Shown here piece by piece: positions 36,156 through 45,127 of a stretch of DNA of 50,221 bases (position 1 is its first letter; each line of letters opens with the position of its first letter). The stretch covers positions 1 through 50,221 of the forward strand of contig CATECQ010000025.1 of the NCBI GenBank assembly GCA_949498985.1, given 5' to 3'. Source of the DNA: Glaciecola sp. HTCC2999. Lineage in GTDB: Bacteria; Pseudomonadota; Gammaproteobacteria; Enterobacterales; Alteromonadaceae. The notes under the pieces are model-generated. The model did not search any database, had not been told where the DNA came from, and worked only from the letters and a program-made list of their open reading frames with translations. A program made the position numbers and the translations under genes.

Positions 36156-36563
36156 TTATGGCTCTTGAGCGGCTATCGAAACATCAAATACACCAGCAGA
36201 ACGCGAGGCGTCCATGACTTTAATTAACACCTCAGTCGTCGCTTTCTTATCCGCTTGAATAACAACACTTCCTTGAGGGTTTTCTGCGTATAAACGTTCG
36301 ATGTTGGCTTGTACTGCACGCTCATCGATACGACGTTTGTTAATCCAAATTTCGCCTTTATCACTTATGGCAATCAAGATATTAGCGCGATCTTTTTTAA
36401 CAGCTGTCGCTGCGTCTGGACGGTTCACATCGATACCAGCTTCTTTCACAAACGAAGCAGTTACAATGAAAAATATCAACATAATAAATACGACATCGAG
36501 CATGGGTGTCATGTCGATTGCTGCTTCTTCTTCGTCTATTAAATTTTGAAAATGTTGTTTCAT
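36156..36563 (-). CDS. exbD2: ExbD2, proton-channel component
   Basis: A 135-aa protein with one N-terminal membrane helix holding the proton-relay aspartate in IDMTPMLDVVFIMLIFFIVTASF, followed by a periplasmic domain (KEGAI-type segment here KEAGIDVNRPDAATAV and the C-terminal VIQADKKATTEVLIKVMDASRSAGV). Together with ExbB2 it forms the motor that energises TonB2. It starts 30 nt after exbB2 and ends 4 nt before tonB2. Confidence 0.93.
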   Translation of the reverse strand: MKQHFQNLIDEEEAAIDMTPMLDVVFIMLIFFIVTASFVKEAGIDVNRPDAATAVKKDRANILIAISDKGEIWINKRRIDERAVQANIERLYAENPQGSVVIQADKKATTEVLIKVMDASRSAGVFDVSIAAQEP

Positions 36564-36593
36564 ACTTTTACCTATTATGCCTATAACACCGTA

Positions 36594-37130
36594 TTACGCT
36601 GATGTGATAGGACGATCAATTTCGATGGCATCTTCTAAATGCATTCGTTCCGTTTTTACTGTTCGAGTTAACCATGTTGAGGCAAACACCCCAGACAACG
36701 CACCCACCATACCAGCCATTGTTGGAATCGTTGCTTTAGAAACACCTGAAGCCATAGAACGAGCATTGCCCGAGCCTGATATTGCCATGACATCAAATAC
36801 TTCAATCATCCCTGTCACAGTCCCCATCAAACCTAACAAAGGACACAATGCAACAAGTGCCTGAATAATCGGAATACTGCCATTCAAATTTAGAATTAGG
36901 CGCGATATCACTTTTTGGCGAACTTGTTCTGCATTCCAAGAAGATTTATCTTCTCTTACCTGCCACTGCTCCACAGCATCGCGTTTATGATTTTTGTGCC
37001 ATACAAACACATATAAAACACGTTCTAGAATGAGCATCCACATCACAAAAATCAGTAAACCAATGACCAAGAGTACTTGGCCACCTGTCTCTGTAAAATC
37101 GCGAATGGCTTCAAAAAACTCGGTCATCAT
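36594..37130 (-). CDS. exbB2: ExbB2, proton-channel component
   Basis: A 178-aa three-helix MotA/TolQ/ExbB protein. The first helix (about 17-37, VLLVIGLLIFVMWMLILERVLYVF) and the conserved PLLGLMGTVTGMIEVF plus SKATIPTMAGMVGALSGVFAS segments are intact. It lacks the long periplasmic domain of its neighbour TtpC and is the short, motor-forming paralogue. The ATG directly abuts the ttpC stop (TAAATGATG); the second ATG at 37127 is an equally possible start. Confidence 0.92.
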   Translation of the reverse strand: MMTEFFEAIRDFTETGGQVLLVIGLLIFVMWMLILERVLYVFVWHKNHKRDAVEQWQVREDKSSWNAEQVRQKVISRLILNLNGSIPIIQALVALCPLLGLMGTVTGMIEVFDVMAISGSGNARSMASGVSKATIPTMAGMVGALSGVFASTWLTRTVKTERMHLEDAIEIDRPITSA

Positions 37131-38495
37131 TTAGCCTCGTTCTGAACGCTCTGCAATGACACCTGAAGCTTGCTCTTGCAGAATATAGACAATGTTCTTA
37201 CTGCGTGTATTGAGTATCGCATACAATAATGTCATCGGAATCGCGACTACTAGACCTAATACAGTTGTCACAAGCGCAGTAGAAATACCACCTGCCATCA
37301 ATTTAGGGTCACCGGTACCGAATAATGTTATGGCCTGGAAAGTATTAATCATACCGGTCACTGTCCCTAGTAGGCCCATTAATGGAGCCACTACGGAGAT
37401 AATTTTAATGATGGTTAAGTTACGCCCTAGCTTAGGTACTTCACCTAAAATAGCTTCTGTGAGGTGTAATTCTAATGACTCAGTATCAGCACTAGGATAA
37501 TCATCTTTCACTTTCATCACACGTCCGAGTGGATTATTACTACTAAACGTCTCTGATTTTAGCTGTCTATCGACTTTAGCTTTGATGATAGTTAACGAAA
37601 TCAAACGTTCTAGCGCTAACAATAAACCAATCGCACCGACGATTAAGATGATGTAACCCACTAAGCCACCTTGTTCAACACGTTCTTGTAGATTGGGGGC
37701 TTGGACTAATAGGCCGAGAATCGAGCCACCTGTTGGATCAATACCAAATTGCACAGACTCACCATTTGATGCTTCAAGTGCAGCCACTGATGCACCAAAA
37801 CGGTCTGCAGGTTGGCGAATCAATTCTGAAACTGTTCCAGTTACTCCGTTATATTCAAGGTATTTTCCATCTGCAACTAACGCAAAAGGACCAACACGTA
37901 ACACTTCTTTATTAACTTTATTACCGTCAGCTTCAACAACTGATGTGTTAAATCGAGTGACTTTGCCCGCTTCAGTCATTTCACGTTGGATTTCAAACCA
38001 GACCCGTTCAATTTCATCAATCGAGGCCAATTTAGATGATTTACCCATTGATTGAGCCATCTCATCTAAAAATTCAGAGCGGCCAGGAATCTGTGCTGAT
38101 ATCACAGAATTGTAAAATTTATTTTTGGTATCACCAGACACTTGTTGCAATACACCAAATAGCTCTTTTAATGAACCAAGGCGAGTATTTAATGCGTCAT
38201 TTAAATCCGCTAATTTAAATTCATTTTCTTCAAATTGAGTTTCTAAACGCTCTGAAAGAGCCAAGGCTTGATTTCTGTCTTGCGTAGTATCACGAAGAAT
38301 TTGGTCTTGCTCTGCGCGTTTTTGGATAAACGCTTGCTCACGTTGAGTATTTTGTGCTTTTTGAGCAAACTGTCCTTGTTCAAGCTGTTGCAATAATGCA
38401 TCTAAATCTAATGCACGTTCATTTTCTGCCATTGCAGCCACACTGAATAATGAGGCACACACGATAGCAATGATAGGGGTAAATAATCGTTTCAT
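37131..38495 (-). CDS. ttpC: TtpC-type MotA/TolQ/ExbB proton-channel protein with periplasmic coiled coil
   Basis: A 454-aa relative of ExbB found in TonB2 systems and, in Vibrio, needed for TonB2 function. A signal peptide (about 1-23, ending SVAAMA) is followed by a long charged coiled coil (about 30-110, with LEQGQFAQKAQNTQREQAF and TTQDRNQALALSERLE) and a periplasmic domain. The three-helix TolQ/ExbB module starts near residue 275 (GLVGYIILIVGAIGLLLALERL, then LMGLLGTVTGMINTFQAITLFG and STALVTTVLGLVVAIPMTLLYA). It begins 10 nt after the DUF3450 stop. The symbol is given by analogy with Vibrio ttpC. Confidence 0.9.
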   Translation of the reverse strand: MKRLFTPIIAIVCASLFSVAAMAENERALDLDALLQQLEQGQFAQKAQNTQREQAFIQKRAEQDQILRDTTQDRNQALALSERLETQFEENEFKLADLNDALNTRLGSLKELFGVLQQVSGDTKNKFYNSVISAQIPGRSEFLDEMAQSMGKSSKLASIDEIERVWFEIQREMTEAGKVTRFNTSVVEADGNKVNKEVLRVGPFALVADGKYLEYNGVTGTVSELIRQPADRFGASVAALEASNGESVQFGIDPTGGSILGLLVQAPNLQERVEQGGLVGYIILIVGAIGLLLALERLISLTIIKAKVDRQLKSETFSSNNPLGRVMKVKDDYPSADTESLELHLTEAILGEVPKLGRNLTIIKIISVVAPLMGLLGTVTGMINTFQAITLFGTGDPKLMAGGISTALVTTVLGLVVAIPMTLLYAILNTRSKNIVYILQEQASGVIAERSERG

Positions 38496-38505
38496 TGTTA
38501 TGACC

Positions 38506-39273
38506 TTAGTCTGTAATCGCTACAGGGAGCATTAATAAATCAGGGGCTAGCTGTTTCTTCGCCATACGTAACCCTTTAGTAATCTGGGTACGGTAACTTG
38601 AGTCTAATGCTTCCCACTGGCGCGTTTGTTTATTCCAGACACCTTGACTTGACGCGTCGCGAGTTTGGTAAATAAGTGCGGTACGACCTAGACGTAAAAA
38701 TTCCACATCACGCTCTTGACCATCAATCGTATGTAAACCTTGATAAGCTTCTAACGTACGGCCGTAATCCATTTCAACTTGGAATGCTTCCATGACCCGA
38801 CGAAACTTTTCAGAAGGTGCTACATCAGCACGATCCATCATAGTACGCAAACCAGCCACACGCTGCGCACGCTCTTCAGGCAAGAAAGGCACATCAAGTT
38901 CAATAAACTGGGCTAAACCATCAATCATATTCATCATTAAAGGAGTTATTTGACGTTCAATAACACTCACTTCATCAATCGCAGCATTTAAGTCTGCCAT
39001 TTCTTGATTCTGATTATTAATTTGTTTTTGTAACTGACTGTTGTAGACATTTAAGCCTGCAATTTCTTTATTTAGCGCTTTAAATTGCTGTAACTTGCTA
39101 TCAATCTGATCGGCAATATTATCAATCTTAGCTTGAGAATCGGCTGCTGATTGGTTAATTTTGGCCGTTTTATCAATGACTTTTTTGACCGTGCTATCTT
39201 CTTGAGCAATTAAGCTAGTGCTTACAGTTAATGTACTCAATAAGACGAGTATGAGTGAGCTTACGCGTTTCAT
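38506..39273 (-). CDS. DUF3450 protein, first gene of the TonB2 operon
   Basis: A 255-aa exported protein with signal peptide (about 1-23, ending SLIA) and a strong coiled coil (about 40-105, QSAADSQAKIDNIADQIDSKLQQFKALNKEIAGLNVYNSQLQKQINN). The C-terminal domain contains FLPEERAQRVAGLRTMMDRADVAPSEKFRRVMEAFQVEMDYGRTLEAYQG. This matches DUF3450, regularly encoded ahead of ttpC in gammaproteobacterial TonB2 operons. Its molecular role is unknown; a periplasmic partner of TtpC through coiled-coil contacts is my inference. A PhoB-box-like promoter lies upstream (39334-39367). Confidence 0.87.
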   Translation of the reverse strand: MKRVSSLILVLLSTLTVSTSLIAQEDSTVKKVIDKTAKINQSAADSQAKIDNIADQIDSKLQQFKALNKEIAGLNVYNSQLQKQINNQNQEMADLNAAIDEVSVIERQITPLMMNMIDGLAQFIELDVPFLPEERAQRVAGLRTMMDRADVAPSEKFRRVMEAFQVEMDYGRTLEAYQGLHTIDGQERDVEFLRLGRTALIYQTRDASSQGVWNKQTRQWEALDSSYRTQITKGLRMAKKQLAPDLLMLPVAITD

Positions 39274-39333
39274 ATTATGAAGACCTATTTAGATGTTGGT
39301 TGCTATGAAGTGGCAACTATGAAATCAGCGGAG

Positions 39334-39367
39334 AGTATAAATAAACAATGTGACAGTTTTATTAAAA
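39334..39367 (-). promoter_or_regulatory. Candidate PhoB-dependent promoter of the DUF3450-TonB2 operon
   Basis: On the minus strand TTTTAAT-AAAA-CTGTCAC (39367-39350) has a perfect downstream half-site (CTGTCAY) and a weak upstream half (4 of 7). TATACT (39339-39334) follows after exactly 10 bp, and no -35 is present. This is the same geometry as at phoB and the porin. Only one half-site is strong, so it is a candidate and not a certainty. Confidence 0.5.
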
Positions 39368-39413
39368 TGAACTATTCAAGTGTAGTTTGGTAAGTTAAAG
39401 TTTTTTTCAGCCG

Positions 39414-39446
39414 AAAATAAAAAAAGGAAGCACATGGCTTCCTTTT
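39414..39446 (-). terminator. Rho-independent terminator of the lipoprotein-TonB receptor unit
   Basis: AAAAGGAAGC (39422-39431) and GCTTCCTTTT (39437-39446) form a perfect 10-bp stem with a 5-nt loop. On the minus strand the stem runs into a T run (TTTTATTTTC). It ends the receptor transcript and separates it from the TonB2 operon. Confidence 0.9.
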
Positions 39447-39467
39447 AAACGATGATGCTGTGTTCAA

Positions 39468-42146
39468 TTAAAAATCGTATTTAAATGAGACACTTACACC
39501 ACGACCTTTGGTTTCTGAACGAAGTAGGACGTTTTCAAACTCGAGTTCTTTTTGTTCATCTAAAATGTTGTTGAGCTTAAATGTAACCGTCGTATTGAAA
39601 TCTGGATAATATTTATAAACTGCATCTAAAGAATGAAACGGCAGTTCCATATTATCATCAAATCCATCAATACCAGGGATTAATATACGCTCGCCAAAGA
39701 CGTTATATACTAATGAAGCACTGTGTTCACCATTGTCTGAGTCAAAACCCAATTGCAAGTTAACCACGTACTCAGAGTGACCTGTTAAACGTCGAGTCGT
39801 ATTGGTTATCGCTGCAGATACACCAGTCTGGTCTACAATATTTTGACGGTCTAGCTCGATTTCTGAATCAGAAAGCGTCACGTTACCTGACAAGAACATG
39901 TTATCCCATATACCTTCACCAATAACTTCAAGACCTTGTAAAAAATCGATCTCAACACCCGCAAGTGTCCCAGTTTCAGCATTTGCAATACGAATTAACG
40001 GAGGTCCATCCTGTGCAGGTGATTGCACCGACTCAATTGGATTCGTCATATCTTTATAAAACAAACCAATTGACAGGTTATTACCTGCTTCACGGTACCA
40101 TTCCCAACGTAAATCATAATTAATGATAGATGTTGTAAGCAATCCAGGTGTACCTGCTACTGGAAACTCAGTTAATGGGTCGATATATGTCGCAGAAGAT
40201 ACTTCACGTAAATCTGGACGCACAACTGTCTCACCAATACTGGCACGAAACTGCATTGAATCATCTTTGATGTAAGTCACAGCAAGTGCAGGATAAAAAT
40301 CATCCTCTTGGAACGCAAGCTGTGCGCGGTCATCTTCATCAGATAAATCAATTTGATTTGTACGAGGATCCATAGGTACGACCGCTTGACGGAAATCTTC
40401 AAAGCGAGCTCCACCGCTAAAACGCCATTTACCTTGATAAAATAAATCAGCCTCAAAATAGAACGCATCTACTTTTTGTGCCGCTGAATAATCATCACCC
40501 GCAATGGTAGTATCTCGAACTAAGAATTGACTCGATGAGTATGCTGCATTATCCAAAGCACTATTACTCAAAATAGTAGCAAAAGAATTACCAGATAACG
40601 CACTATTATCAGAAAACGCACGTGTATTGATTGCAATACGACGGTTATCTGCAACACGAGCTTTAGTTAAGAAATCACCACCGATTTTAAATTCCATTTC
40701 CCAATTTTCAGTAGTCAATGGAATGGTTGTATTCCAACCATAATTTTCAACTCGGTCATGCAATGTTTGGAAATCGTACTGAGCTGCACCGGTCGAGTTT
40801 GATAGGGTACTTTCGTTAACCACATCAAAAATACCGTCTTCATTCACATCAGACAGAATAAAACGTGCTCCGAAACTACCTGGTGCATTTCGAACTGAAC
40901 GGCCCAAAGAATATTTCCAATCAAAACCGGCAAAATTCAACTCAGGGAACGTATGCATACCTTTAATTTGATTGGTATACATTTTACGCTCTTCGTAATC
41001 AACGCTAATGTCGCGAACACGAAGGCCGTCGTTTTGATTCAAGTTTTCTGTATTACCGAATTTTTCTTTGACTTCGTCAGAGGTATCACTTAACGCGATT
41101 AAAGAATAATCAATTCTGTGATTACGTTGGTAATCAATACCCATGTTCAAAAGAGTCGACCATTTAGTCGTATATTCTGTCACCAGCACATCATCAAAAA
41201 AACGTACAATTTCAATAGTGTCACCGACGCGGTTAGCTTGCTCTAACTCATATTCTTCAGAGACATTCACACCACGGCTATAACCAGAAGCTAATAAAAA
41301 TCCAGTACGGATATCATCGGACAAATCAAAATTGTTACCTACAGAAACGTTAAATCCATAATTAGGATCGACGGATGCATCAACCGGATCATAATCGCGT
41401 TTCATGCTTTTTAAGACATTAACGGCTTCACCCTGTGTAAATGCATTATCTGCTTGTCTTGGAATCAGTGGGTTACTGCCCAAGAAATCTTTAGTCGCCC
41501 AGCTGTTTACCAAAGTTGCCGGTGCGGCAAGATTACCATCGTCTTGACCAAGAAAATTATCGTCACGACCATAATCAAGTGCATCACCCGAGTTTTCAGA
41601 GTTTGTGCCAATACTGCCTGATACATTAAAAATAAAATCAGATGGAATGGACTTTAAGCGAATATCAACGTTACCACCACCAAATGATGCTGGCATAGAC
41701 GGAGAATACGATTTTTGCACCGATAAACTTTCAATAATATCTGATGGAAATAAATCCAATGGAATTACATTACGTGTTGGATCTGGTGAAGGAACATTGG
41801 CACCATTTAATAGCGTACTTGAATATCGCTCACCCAAACCACGTACATATATGAATTTACCGTCAACAAGAGTCAGTCCCGTTACACGCCTTAATGCTGA
41901 GGCTGCATCACTATCACCCGTTCGAGAGATCTGTTCTGCACCTAAGATATCAGCGACAAAGGCTTGATTCTTACGCTCTTCGAGAACTGCTGTTGCAGTC
42001 CCTTTTAATCGAGTACCCGTTGCAACAACTTCTTCAATAACTTCTTCATCTGATTCTTGTGATAACGCAACTGGGGCAATTAACAAGGAAGATAATATTG
42101 CTAAAGTAAGTGTTTTTAACGGAAACTGAGTATTAGGTTGTTTCAT
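39468..42146 (-). CDS. Large TonB-dependent outer-membrane receptor
   Basis: An 892-aa TonB-dependent receptor. The start at 42146 follows TTGAGG at good spacing; the longer frame begins with TTG at 42158. After a signal peptide (about residues 9-30) comes an acidic TonB-box region (EEVIEEVVATGTRL). The plug follows, with FVADILGAEQISRTGDSDAASALRRVTGLTLVDGKFIYVRGLGERYSSTLLNGANVPSPDP and SFGGGNVDIRLKSIP, then a barrel ending VSVSFKYDF. The plug resembles the group annotated only as TonB-dependent receptor in Alteromonadales, and I cannot name the ligand. It is second in a unit with the repeat lipoprotein upstream, and the TonB2 machine lies just downstream. Confidence 0.93.
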   Translation of the reverse strand: MKQPNTQFPLKTLTLAILSSLLIAPVALSQESDEEVIEEVVATGTRLKGTATAVLEERKNQAFVADILGAEQISRTGDSDAASALRRVTGLTLVDGKFIYVRGLGERYSSTLLNGANVPSPDPTRNVIPLDLFPSDIIESLSVQKSYSPSMPASFGGGNVDIRLKSIPSDFIFNVSGSIGTNSENSGDALDYGRDDNFLGQDDGNLAAPATLVNSWATKDFLGSNPLIPRQADNAFTQGEAVNVLKSMKRDYDPVDASVDPNYGFNVSVGNNFDLSDDIRTGFLLASGYSRGVNVSEEYELEQANRVGDTIEIVRFFDDVLVTEYTTKWSTLLNMGIDYQRNHRIDYSLIALSDTSDEVKEKFGNTENLNQNDGLRVRDISVDYEERKMYTNQIKGMHTFPELNFAGFDWKYSLGRSVRNAPGSFGARFILSDVNEDGIFDVVNESTLSNSTGAAQYDFQTLHDRVENYGWNTTIPLTTENWEMEFKIGGDFLTKARVADNRRIAINTRAFSDNSALSGNSFATILSNSALDNAAYSSSQFLVRDTTIAGDDYSAAQKVDAFYFEADLFYQGKWRFSGGARFEDFRQAVVPMDPRTNQIDLSDEDDRAQLAFQEDDFYPALAVTYIKDDSMQFRASIGETVVRPDLREVSSATYIDPLTEFPVAGTPGLLTTSIINYDLRWEWYREAGNNLSIGLFYKDMTNPIESVQSPAQDGPPLIRIANAETGTLAGVEIDFLQGLEVIGEGIWDNMFLSGNVTLSDSEIELDRQNIVDQTGVSAAITNTTRRLTGHSEYVVNLQLGFDSDNGEHSASLVYNVFGERILIPGIDGFDDNMELPFHSLDAVYKYYPDFNTTVTFKLNNILDEQKELEFENVLLRSETKGRGVSVSFKYDF

Positions 42147-42201
42147 TTTAAACCTCAATTCACTGCTTTAATAACTGTTGTATATTGGAGTATTCGAAAC
42201 A

Positions 42202-42229
42202 CAAGTGCGCTACCTAGGTAACGCACTTG
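42202..42229. repeat. Near-perfect 28-bp palindrome between lipoprotein and receptor genes
   Basis: CAAGTGCG-C-TACCTAGGTA-A-CGCACTTG reads almost identically on both strands (one mismatch pair, which becomes a U-G wobble in the minus-strand RNA). As RNA it folds into a stem of about 12 bp, without a following T run. It may be an mRNA-processing or stabilising hairpin, or an operator. It lies in the 110-bp gap of an otherwise co-directional pair. Confidence 0.6.
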
Positions 42230-42256
42230 AATATCAAACATTGTTGACTTACTTAA

Positions 42257-45085
42257 TTAAAGACCTACGGTCCAACCAGAAGTCCAGTTATTATCAGCGT
42301 CTTTAACAGCGCCAATGAAATCAGTAGTGGTGAAGAATGTATCTACAGCGTTAACGTCTGTAGCAGTCACACCAGATGCAATAGTGAAGATACCATCGAC
42401 AACAGAAGCTTGGTCCGCTGCAACTGCATTGTTACGTGCTGCATCGTTCCACCATGCTTCTACACCTGCAGTGTCAAGTCCTGGGGCATCGACACCTTTG
42501 AAGTTTTCTGCGCAAGCTACAACTGATGTTTGAATGTTGATATCGCCATCAGTTAAGTTACCTTGAACTGTGTCATCGTTATCAAACTCTAAACATTCGC
42601 CAGCTGCACCGGTAATAACAAAGTTATAAAGCTGTGCAGAAGTTTGGTCACGTAATAATACACCTTCAGAATCTGTGTCAGCTGTATCAAATGCGTTACC
42701 AATGATTGTCATGTTTGCAACTGTTGGGTTTGAGAATTCAAAGCCTTCGCCTGAACCCGCATTACCACCATCACCGTCGCCTTCGATACCACGGTTAGCA
42801 TCAGAACCATCATCAGCATGCTTAACTAATACGAACTGCATCTTACCGTCATAACCGTTATCCCAGTCAACTGAATCATCTTGGATTCCTGTTAAAACAA
42901 CATACTTCGCATTAACAGCACCACCAAAGAATTCAACACCATCATCAGCATTTTTGTGTACTTGGACATACTCAACAGTCGTTCCAGAACCTACACCACC
43001 GAATGTAATACCATTTAACTCATTATCAGGTGCGATTTCGAAACCACCGTGCATAACACGGACATAACGTAATGTACCTGAGTTATCAGTATCATCAGTA
43101 CCACCAAACACTGCTCCTTCTTGCACACCTTCAACCTGAAGCGCACATGCGGTACCGTCTGTTGGACACTTAGTAGAACGACCGTTACCTAAAATAACCA
43201 TACCGCCCCATTGACCAGGTGCACCATTTGCTAATGTACTTGGGTCTTGTGCATGTTGACGAGACGTGAATGTAATTGGATTAGTCGCTGTGCCGTTAGC
43301 ATCGATTTGTGAACCACGGCTAACCACTAAGTAATCGTTACCAGATGAACCGTATACAATAACTCCAGGCTCTACTGTTAAAGTAGCAGAATCCGCATTA
43401 TCACCACCAACAAATACTGCACCAGAAAGCGCATACATGTTGCCTTGGGTAAGCGTTAGGTCAGAAGTAATACGACCTGATACTTGACATGTATTTGTTT
43501 CACCATCAACTGAAGCAATCGTAGTGGTACCTGCAGGACAGCCAGATTGTGAAGCAGCAACCGCAACTTGACCACCGCCAAATCCAAATGCCCAACCTTG
43601 ACGCCAATCTGTCGCACCAACTGCACCTACAAAACTGTTTTCTGCGAAGAAACCATCTAATGTAGAAGCATTACCACCAGCTGTTAATAGTGCAGACTCA
43701 GAAGTTAAAGAACCATCGTTGTTAATACCTAACGCGTTACGTGCATCAGCATCTGTATAATCAACAATCTGGTTGCCAGTTTGACCTTCAAACCAAGCCG
43801 CTACTTCTTCAGTTGTCTTTCCAGGTGCGTCAACGCCTTTAACAGGTTCACTGCACACTAACGCAGAGTAAGTGATTGTTAAATCGCCATCATCTAAGTT
43901 ACCTTGAACTGTCGCATCACTATCGAATTCTAAACACTCACCCATTTGCTCAGGACCAGTAACGAGTAAGTTCATAATTTTCGCTGCGGTTTGGTCACGT
44001 AATAATAAACCTTCAGAATCAGCATCTTCAGTATCAAATGTGTTACCAATAACGGTCATGTTAGCAACCATAGGTGCTGAGAATTGGAACGCACCGCCAT
44101 CGTCGTTTGCGTTACCACCGTCACCGTCACCTTCAATACCACGGTTAGCATCAGAACCGTCACGAGCATGTTCAACATAAACATACTGTAATTTACCGTT
44201 ATAACCGTTATCCCAATCAACTGAATCGTCCTGGTTGCCGGTTAACACTAAGTACTTAGCATTGACAGAACCACCAAAGAATTCAACACCGTCATCTGAA
44301 TTAGCATGAACCTGAACATACTCAACAGTGGTTTCTGAACCTACGCCACCAAAAGTAATACCGTTAAGCTCATTATCAGGTGCTATTTCGAAACCCGCAT
44401 ACTTAACGACGGTGTATCTTAAGATACCAGAGTTATCAGATGAATCAGTACCGCCGAAAACAGAACCTTCAACAGCACCTTCGACTTGCAGCGCACATGC
44501 TGTTCCGTCAGTTGGACACTTAGTTGATGGCGCGTTACCTAAGATAACTAAACCACCCCATTGACCAGGACCAACCTCGGCACCGATTACATCATTATAA
44601 GATGTCATAATTACAGGATCAGTTGCAGAACCCGTTGATTCAATTTTTGAACCACGGCTTACTACTAAATAATCAGCGCCTGAACGACCAAAAATAATGG
44701 TACCAGGTTCAATTTCCAGTGTGACTGAGTTTTCATTGTCATCACCAACAATTACAGGACCTTCAAGTGCCCATACAGTGTCGTTCGTTAATGTTACAGT
44801 TTCTGCAGCATCACCTGCAGATGAAATGCGACCTGATAAAGAACGCACTTCTACAGAAGAACCTAATGCAGTAGATACTTGAGAGCTCAAGAATGGAGAC
44901 GCTACACCAGGTGCACTATCGTCAACAACAGGAGTAGTAGGAGTACTTGGCGCATTGTTATTAGTCGTGGTAGTGGTGTTAGTATTAGAAATATCACCTT
45001 CAGAGATATTGATGTCACCACCACAACCGGCTAGAACTAATGCAGATGCAATAGCAGATGCTTGAAATATATGTTTTATTTTCAT
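42257..45085 (-). CDS. Secreted or surface lipoprotein with two tandem 450-residue repeats
   Basis: A 942-aa lipoprotein: the signal peptide ends LVLAGC, so Cys21 is lipidated. A Thr/Asn/Pro-rich linker (about 33-60) leads to two homologous units of about 400 aa at a fixed offset of 450. For example STKCPTDGTACALQVEG occurs at 187-203 and again at 637-653, and FEIAPDNELNGITFGGVGS at 232-250 and 682-700. Each unit has four cysteines or more, VEPG and VSRGS turns, and an Asp/Gly-rich loop NRGIEGDGDGGNA suggestive of calcium binding. The repeated short beta motifs suggest a right-handed beta helix. No enzyme motif is recognised. AGGGATTAAAT precedes the ATG. It is co-transcribed with the TonB receptor downstream. 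A role as a ligand-capturing partner is inference. Confidence 0.85.
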   Translation of the reverse strand: MKIKHIFQASAIASALVLAGCGGDINISEGDISNTNTTTTTNNNAPSTPTTPVVDDSAPGVASPFLSSQVSTALGSSVEVRSLSGRISSAGDAAETVTLTNDTVWALEGPVIVGDDNENSVTLEIEPGTIIFGRSGADYLVVSRGSKIESTGSATDPVIMTSYNDVIGAEVGPGQWGGLVILGNAPSTKCPTDGTACALQVEGAVEGSVFGGTDSSDNSGILRYTVVKYAGFEIAPDNELNGITFGGVGSETTVEYVQVHANSDDGVEFFGGSVNAKYLVLTGNQDDSVDWDNGYNGKLQYVYVEHARDGSDANRGIEGDGDGGNANDDGGAFQFSAPMVANMTVIGNTFDTEDADSEGLLLRDQTAAKIMNLLVTGPEQMGECLEFDSDATVQGNLDDGDLTITYSALVCSEPVKGVDAPGKTTEEVAAWFEGQTGNQIVDYTDADARNALGINNDGSLTSESALLTAGGNASTLDGFFAENSFVGAVGATDWRQGWAFGFGGGQVAVAASQSGCPAGTTTIASVDGETNTCQVSGRITSDLTLTQGNMYALSGAVFVGGDNADSATLTVEPGVIVYGSSGNDYLVVSRGSQIDANGTATNPITFTSRQHAQDPSTLANGAPGQWGGMVILGNGRSTKCPTDGTACALQVEGVQEGAVFGGTDDTDNSGTLRYVRVMHGGFEIAPDNELNGITFGGVGSGTTVEYVQVHKNADDGVEFFGGAVNAKYVVLTGIQDDSVDWDNGYDGKMQFVLVKHADDGSDANRGIEGDGDGGNAGSGEGFEFSNPTVANMTIIGNAFDTADTDSEGVLLRDQTSAQLYNFVITGAAGECLEFDNDDTVQGNLTDGDINIQTSVVACAENFKGVDAPGLDTAGVEAWWNDAARNNAVAADQASVVDGIFTIASGVTATDVNAVDTFFTTTDFIGAVKDADNNWTSGWTVGL
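42260..43480 (-). repeat. Second internal repeat of the lipoprotein gene
   Basis: Codons about 536-942. It aligns with the first repeat (codons about 85-500) without large gaps through most of its length. At DNA level third positions have diverged widely, so the duplication is old and under selection for protein sequence. Confidence 0.8.
43586..44833 (-). repeat. First internal repeat of the lipoprotein gene
   Basis: Codons about 85-500, ending DWRQGWAFGFGG, which matches NWTSGWTVGL at the end of the second repeat. A linker of about 35 residues with CPAGTTTIASVDGETNTC joins the two. Confidence 0.8.
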
Positions 45086-45127
45086 ATTTAATCCCTATGA
45101 AATATCTTGAGTAAAAAAACTTACCGA

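Noticed and set aside
42260-44833. Long repeats in the lipoprotein gene as a possible mobile element or assembly duplication
   Set aside because: The copies differ at most third positions while protein blocks are kept, which indicates an old coding duplication.
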